A stretch of 64,000 bases of DNA from Agathobaculum ammoniilyticum. Its GTDB lineage: Bacteria; Bacillota; Clostridia; Oscillospirales; Butyricicoccaceae. Made by a program: the position numbers and the translations under genes. The stretch lies in assembly GCF_025567315.1 (NCBI RefSeq), contig NZ_JAOQJE010000001.1:434001-498000 (forward strand), read 5' to 3'. Of this stretch, positions 59,789-64,000 are shown one piece after another; within the stretch, counting starts at the first letter, position 1; the number at the start of each line of letters is the position of its first letter. Under the pieces are notes generated by a model. It was not told where the DNA came from. It worked only from the letters and a program-made list of their open reading frames with translations, and made no database searches.

Positions 59789-60810
59789 AGCACGCGAAGC
59801 TGGTGTCCTTTACCGCCGCCGGGGCGCAGACCGCGGCGCGGTGCGCGGCGTTCCTGCCGGATTTCCGCTGCGAGCGGTATGCCCGCACGGTAGACCTTTC
59901 GCTGTCCGGCACGAGCCTTGCGCGCTTTGCGCAGCAGGCGATGGTGGACTGCGACCTGATTGTATTCGTGGGCGCGGCGGGCATCGCGGTGCGCGCGGTC
60001 GCGCCGTATCTGATGGGAAAAGCGTACGATCCGGCGGTCATCGTGATCGACGAGGCGGGAAGGTTCGTCATCCCGCTCCTGTCCGGCCACCTCGGCGGTG
60101 CGAACGCGATAGCAGAGCGCCTGGCGGACGGCCTTGGCGCGCAGGCGGTCATCACCACCGCGACCGACGGGCGCGAGGTGTTCGCGGTGGATACCTGGGC
60201 CAGGGCGCACGGCTGTGTGGTGGTGGACCCGCAGCAAATTAAATATGTGTCCGGCGCGCTGCTGCGCGGCGAGACGGTGGGCGTGCGGTCGGATTTTCCG
60301 GTGGACGGGCGGCTGCCCGCGCACATCAGCCTGCAGGCCGACGCGGAGAGCGGCTTCGCGATCAGCTACGACACAAAGGCCGCGCCGTTCGCGCATACCC
60401 TGCACTTGGTACCGCGCCTTGTGCATATCGGCATCGGCTGCCGGCGGGGGACGCCCGTGGAACGGATCGAGGCGGCGGTGCGGGCGGCGCTGGGCGCGGC
60501 GGGCGTGCCGCGCGGCGCGGTATGCGGCGCGGCGAGCATCGACGTGAAACGGGACGAGCCGGGACTGCTGCTGTTCGGCGTACAGAACGGCCTGTCGCTT
60601 GCGTTCTTTTCCGCAGAAAAGCTGCGGCGGACGACGGGGGACTTTACCCCGTCCGCCTTTGTCGAGCAGGCCGTGGGTGTGGATAACGTGTGCGAGCGGG
60701 CGGCGGTGTGCGCGACAGGCGGCGGACGACTGCTGTGCCGCAAGACCGCGCGGGACGGCGTGGCTGTGGCGCTTGCGGAGCGGTCGTGGCGCGCGCGGTT
60801 TGACGGATAA
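59785..60810 (+). CDS. cbiG: Cobalt-precorrin-5A hydrolase CbiG
   Basis: 341 residues. N-terminal domain: VFVGAAGIAVRAVAPYL and PLLSGHLGGANAIAERLADG; the C-terminal domain begins near 215 with HIGIGCRRGTPVERIEAAV. It opens the delta-lactone and releases acetaldehyde in the anaerobic pathway. Starts inside the cbiF stop and precedes hemA by 24 bases. Confidence 0.95.
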   Translation: MKHAKLVSFTAAGAQTAARCAAFLPDFRCERYARTVDLSLSGTSLARFAQQAMVDCDLIVFVGAAGIAVRAVAPYLMGKAYDPAVIVIDEAGRFVIPLLSGHLGGANAIAERLADGLGAQAVITTATDGREVFAVDTWARAHGCVVVDPQQIKYVSGALLRGETVGVRSDFPVDGRLPAHISLQADAESGFAISYDTKAAPFAHTLHLVPRLVHIGIGCRRGTPVERIEAAVRAALGAAGVPRGAVCGAASIDVKRDEPGLLLFGVQNGLSLAFFSAEKLRRTTGDFTPSAFVEQAVGVDNVCERAAVCATGGGRLLCRKTARDGVAVALAERSWRARFDG

Positions 60811-60834
60811 GACGAGATGGGGAGGACTGCTGTT

Positions 60835-62037
60835 GTGGAGCTGAGGATGGCGGGCATTGACTTTGTTCATGCGCCGATCGAAAAACGGGAGAGGGTGTCG
60901 TTTGTACGCGGTCGGGTGCAGGCGCTTTTGCCATGCATCGCGGCGGCGGAGGGCGTAGCGGGCTGCGTGCTGCTCGCGACCTGCAACCGCACCGAGCTGT
61001 ACCTGCACGGGGCGGCCGGCACCCCGCCCGACCCGCTGGCGGTGCTGGCGCGCGCGGCGGGCTTTGACGCGGCGGCGTACCGTCCGCTGAGCGTTTCCCG
61101 CACGGGACGGGATGCGGCGCGCCACCTGTTTTCGGTCGCGGCGGGGCTGGAAAGCCAGATCTTCGGCGACGATCAGATTATCTCCCAGGTGCGGGATGCG
61201 GCGGCGCTCGCGCGCGAAGCGCGAACCGCGGACAGCGTGCTGGACACCCTGTTCCGGCACGCTGTCACGGCGGGCAAGCGTGTGCGCGCGGAGACACGGC
61301 TCACCGGCGTACCCGTGTCCGCGGCAGAGGCCGGCGCGCGGTGCGCGGAAGGTTTTTTCGGCTCGCTCGCGGGCCGGCGCGCGGTCGTGATCGGCAATGG
61401 GGAGATCGGCCGGCTGGCCGCGGCCGCGCTGCGTGCGCGCGGCTGCGCGGTGACGGTGACGCTGCGCAGCTACCGCCACGGCGAAACCGTCGTCCCCGCG
61501 GGTTGCGACACCTGGCCGTATGACGCGCGGTGCGAGGCGCTCGAGGGCACGGACCTCGCAGTGAGCGCAACGGCAAGCCCGCATTTCACCCTGACCGCCG
61601 TGCAGGTGGCGGCGATGGCTCAGCCGCCGCGCCTGCTGCTCGACTTGGCCATGCCGCGCGATATCGAGCAGGCGGTGGGACAGGACGGGCGCGTGACGCT
61701 GCTCAATCTGGATGATTTGGGCGACTTGGGAGACCATAACGCGGCGGCACGTGCTGCTGCCGCGCGTATCCTGGAGGAAGAGGAGCGGGCGTTTTACGAG
61801 TGGCATGCCTACCGGCAGGCGCTGCCCCTGATTGCCGCGGTCAAGGATACCGCGCTCGACCGCCTGCGCTTCGACCACGCCTACGGCGCCCTGTACGCGG
61901 ACGGAGATATGGACGGCTTGGCCGAGCTGGCGGTGAACAAGACCGTCGACCTGATGCTGGGCGGTATGAAGGATAAGGTGGACGCCGAAGCCATGCGGGC
62001 GTGCCTGGCGCATATCAGAAAGGGGAGCGGCAGATGA
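60835..62037 (+). CDS. hemA: Glutamyl-tRNA reductase
   Basis: 400 residues from the GTG at 60835, nine bases after GGGGAGG; an ATG six codons earlier coincides with the ribosome site. Catalytic Cys50 is in LLATCNRTELYL; the HLFSVAAGLESQIFGDDQI stretch, the NADPH motif VVIGNGEIGRLAAAAL and the C-terminal dimerisation helix follow. It makes glutamate semialdehyde from Glu-tRNA, the entry step to all tetrapyrroles. Sits between cbiG and cbiH, tying precursor supply to B12 control. Confidence 0.95.
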   Translation: MELRMAGIDFVHAPIEKRERVSFVRGRVQALLPCIAAAEGVAGCVLLATCNRTELYLHGAAGTPPDPLAVLARAAGFDAAAYRPLSVSRTGRDAARHLFSVAAGLESQIFGDDQIISQVRDAAALAREARTADSVLDTLFRHAVTAGKRVRAETRLTGVPVSAAEAGARCAEGFFGSLAGRRAVVIGNGEIGRLAAAALRARGCAVTVTLRSYRHGETVVPAGCDTWPYDARCEALEGTDLAVSATASPHFTLTAVQVAAMAQPPRLLLDLAMPRDIEQAVGQDGRVTLLNLDDLGDLGDHNAAARAAAARILEEEERAFYEWHAYRQALPLIAAVKDTALDRLRFDHAYGALYADGDMDGLAELAVNKTVDLMLGGMKDKVDAEAMRACLAHIRKGSGR

Positions 62038-62762
62038 AGCTGTATTGTATCGGGATTGGGCCGGGCGGCGTGGAGCAGATGACGCTGCGCGCTGCGCGCG
62101 CGCTGGAGAAGTGCGACTGCGTGGCGGGCTATGGGCTGTACCTCGACCTGATTGCGGAGTTGATCGAGGGCAAGGAGCGCATCCAGACCGGCATGACAAA
62201 GGAGGTCGACCGCTGCACTGCGGCGCGCGACGCGGCGCGGGCGGGCAGGACGGTCGCGGTCGTCTCGTCCGGAGACGCGGGCGTGTATGGGATGGCCGGC
62301 CTGCTGCTCGAGGTGTGCGGGGACGATCCGGCGATCGAGGTCGAGATTATCCCCGGCGTCACGGCGGCCTGCGCGGGCGGCGCGGCGCTGGGCGCGCCGC
62401 TGACCGGCGACTTTGCATGCGTGTCGCTCTCCGACCTGCTCACCCCGTGGGAGGTCATTGAAAAGCGGCTGCGCGGCGCGGCGGCGGGCGATTTTTGCAT
62501 CGCGCTTTATAACCCCGGCAGCAAAACGCGCACCAGCCATCTGCGCCGCGCCTGCGATATCCTGCTCGAGACCCTGCCGCCGGAAACCGTGTGCGGGCTG
62601 GCGCGCAGCGTCGGCCGCGTGGGCGAAAGCCATACGCTGACCACGCTGGGCGCGCTGCGGGACACCGCGGCCGATATGCTGACCACGGTGCTCATCGGCA
62701 ACAGCCGCACGCGCGTGGTGAACGGCCGTATGGTCACACCGCGGGGGTATCGGGGCGTATGA
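62034..62762 (+). CDS. cbiH: Cobalt-precorrin-3 C17-methyltransferase CbiH
   Basis: 242 residues from ATG 62034 inside the hemA stop. Pattern: LYCIGIGPGGVEQMTLRAAR, DCVAGYGLYLDLI, VAVVSSGDAGVYGMAGLLLE, EIIPGVTAACAGGAALGAPL and FCIALYNPGSKTRTSHL. It methylates C17 with ring contraction. Overlaps the cbiJ fusion gene by four bases. Confidence 0.95.
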   Translation: MKLYCIGIGPGGVEQMTLRAARALEKCDCVAGYGLYLDLIAELIEGKERIQTGMTKEVDRCTAARDAARAGRTVAVVSSGDAGVYGMAGLLLEVCGDDPAIEVEIIPGVTAACAGGAALGAPLTGDFACVSLSDLLTPWEVIEKRLRGAAAGDFCIALYNPGSKTRTSHLRRACDILLETLPPETVCGLARSVGRVGESHTLTTLGALRDTAADMLTTVLIGNSRTRVVNGRMVTPRGYRGV

Positions 62763-63967
62763 GGCTGGTCGTTTTTTCCGGCACGAGCGAGGGGCATGCG
62801 CTCTGCCGTTTCCTGTCTGCGCGCGGCGCGGTGGCGGACGTATACGTTGCCACCGAATACGGCGCGGCGGTCATGGAGCCGATGCCCGGCGTCGCCGTGC
62901 ACGAGGGGCGGCTGGACGCGGACGGGATCGCGGCGTTGGTGGACGCGGAAACGCTGCTGGTGGACGCGACGCACCCTTACGCCGCCGCCGTGACCGATAA
63001 TCTGCGCGCGGCGTGCGCCAGGACCGGCGCGCAGTATGAGCGCCTGCTCCGCCCCGCGCTGGACGCGGCGGGCGTGGCCGCCGTACCCGATACGGCGGCG
63101 GCGGTCGCTTGGCTGAACGCGCACCCGGGCAAGGTGCTGCTGACCACCGGCAGCAAGGAGCTGGAAGCGTACACTGCGGTCGAGGGCTGGCGGGAGCGCC
63201 TGTATCCGCGCGTGCTGCCCAGCGTGCCGGTGCTGGAAAAATGCACGGCGCTCGGCTTTGCGGGCGCGCACATCATCGCCATGCAGGGGCCGTTTTCGCG
63301 GGAGATGAACGCCGCCCTGCTGCGGCAGACCGGCGCGACCATCCTGGTCACCAAGGATACCGGCGCGTCCGGCGGGTTCGCGGAAAAGCTGTCTGCCGCG
63401 CGCGAAACCGGTGTGACTGTGCTGGTCGTGGCGCGCCCGTGCGCGGAAAACGGCCGTACGCTGGAGGAGATGCAGGCGTATCTGGCGGGCAAGCTCGGGC
63501 TGGCAGGACCAGCTCGGGCGCAGAGGGAGAGCCTGCCTCGCTTTCCGCTGTTCGTATCGCTTGCGGGCAAAACCTGCGTGGTGTTCGGTGCGGGCAGGAT
63601 CGCCGCGCGGCGCATCGGCGTCCTCAGGCGGTTCGGCGCGCGGGTCGTCACCGTCGCGCCCGAGGACAGGGCGTGCGTGGGCCTGACCCACTGCCGCGGC
63701 TATGAGAAAAGCGATCTTTCGGGGGCTTTTCTGGCAGTCGCGGCGACGGACGACCGGACGGTCAACCGCCGCATCGCGCGGGACTGCGCTGCACGGGATA
63801 TCCCGTGCAGCGTGGCCGACTGCGCGGCGGCGTCCACCTTTTTCTTTCCCGCCGTCTGCGAGGGCGGCGGGCTGACCGTGGGCGTGGTGTCGGACGGCTC
63901 GGCGCACGGCAAAACGGCTGCGGCGGCAAAGCGCATCCGCACGGTATTGGAGGAATTTGATGATTAA
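62759..63967 (+). CDS. cbiJ: Cobalt-precorrin-6A reductase (CbiJ) fused to a precorrin-2 dehydrogenase-like domain
   Basis: 402 residues from ATG 62759. Residues about 1-250 are CbiJ/CobK: VVFSGTSEGHALCRFLSARG, LLVDATHPYAAAVTDNLRAA, MQGPFSREMNAALLRQTGA and TKDTGASGGFAEKL. Residues about 260-402 are a Met8/CysG-N/SirC-type NAD-binding domain: PLFVSLAGKTCVVFGAGRIA, FLAVAATDDRTVNRRIARDC and TFFFPAVCEGGGLTVGVVSD. The second part would oxidise precorrin-2 to sirohydrochlorin, an earlier step in the same pathway. Overlaps hemC by eight bases. Confidence 0.92.
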   Translation: MRLVVFSGTSEGHALCRFLSARGAVADVYVATEYGAAVMEPMPGVAVHEGRLDADGIAALVDAETLLVDATHPYAAAVTDNLRAACARTGAQYERLLRPALDAAGVAAVPDTAAAVAWLNAHPGKVLLTTGSKELEAYTAVEGWRERLYPRVLPSVPVLEKCTALGFAGAHIIAMQGPFSREMNAALLRQTGATILVTKDTGASGGFAEKLSAARETGVTVLVVARPCAENGRTLEEMQAYLAGKLGLAGPARAQRESLPRFPLFVSLAGKTCVVFGAGRIAARRIGVLRRFGARVVTVAPEDRACVGLTHCRGYEKSDLSGAFLAVAATDDRTVNRRIARDCAARDIPCSVADCAAASTFFFPAVCEGGGLTVGVVSDGSAHGKTAAAAKRIRTVLEEFDD

Positions 63968-64000
63968 AGTAGGAAGCCGTGACAGCCGCCTCGCGGTCGT
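63960..64000 (+). CDS. hemC: Porphobilinogen deaminase, 5' end only
   Basis: The 13 residues in the window, IKVGSRDSRLAV after the start Met, match the HemC N-terminus exactly in style. It begins within the last codons of the cbiJ fusion gene. The enzyme makes hydroxymethylbilane, upstream of uroporphyrinogen III. Confidence 0.9.
   Translation, partial: MIKVGSRDSRLAV

Noticed and set aside
59599..62199. Long minus-strand open frame of 866 codons
   Set aside because: Antisense to cbiF, cbiG, hemA and cbiH, all of which have clear family motifs; the minus-strand product is Arg/Ala/His-rich noise.
1..64000. CRISPR array, rRNA or replication origin
   Set aside because: No regularly spaced direct repeats, no rRNA-like sequence and no DnaA-box cluster noticed while reading.

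Overview
The window is about 64 kb of bacterial chromosome. Several features point to a moderately GC-rich gut-type Firmicute of the Clostridia/Oscillospiraceae kind: strong AGGAGG ribosome sites with frequent TTG and GTG starts, many sigma-A promoters with 17-base spacers, intrinsic terminators, a sigma-54 regulator of the PrpR type, PadR/DUF1700/DUF4097 and YitT genes, and the anaerobic (CbiD/CbiG) cobalamin route. The genus is inference. There is no rRNA and no CRISPR array. One assembly gap of Ns lies at 37697-37980.

Region 1 (1-19500) is a run of substrate-uptake and catabolism cassettes, each with its own regulator. (a) 1-6982: a minus-strand operon (2-hydroxyacid dehydrogenase, COG3964-type amidohydrolase, TRAP DctP and DctQ) and a plus-strand 3-hydroxyacyl-CoA dehydrogenase flank a sigma-54 activator. 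Both targets have near-consensus -24/-12 promoters and repeated sites a little over 100 bp upstream. (b) 7154-12173: a LysR regulator lies upstream of a permease-like protein, an M20 peptidase, a YjiH/YjiG pair and a small membrane protein. Repeated AGTTATAA motifs lie between regulator and operon. (c) 13499-19393: a GntR regulator, then AtuA (DUF1446), DUF4387, a TRAP-like large permease with a small two-helix partner, and an SSS symporter. A 17-bp inverted repeat sits on the AtuA promoter.

Region 2 (19633-25489) looks like a decayed integrative element. It is bounded by a tRNA 3' half at one side and an intact tRNA-Arg(ACG) at the other. It holds an excisionase, a broken tyrosine integrase and an intact cyclic-di-GMP pair (HD-GYP response regulator and PAS-GGDEF cyclase).

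Region 3 (25700-53900) is mostly housekeeping and envelope: an alanine symporter, M16 peptidase, LCP protein, pyruvate kinase, SecG, a GIY-YIG/Nudix fusion, a PadR/DUF1700/DUF4097 envelope-stress-like cassette, Ddl-MurI, ArgS, a CtpA-type protease, PrmA, RsmE, a transglutaminase-like protein, a Met-Glu-Val tRNA operon, CorA, a polar amino-acid ABC transporter and YitT.

Region 4 (53928-64000) is corrinoid and tetrapyrrole biosynthesis. cbiQ-cbiO have their own promoter. A second promoter and a cobalamin riboswitch then precede cbiM-cbiN-cbiD-cbiL-cbiF-cbiG-hemA-cbiH-cbiJ(fused to a precorrin-2 dehydrogenase domain)-hemC. Most of these genes overlap by 4-8 bases. Cobalt uptake, tetrapyrrole precursor supply and corrin ring modification therefore appear to share one B12-responsive transcript.
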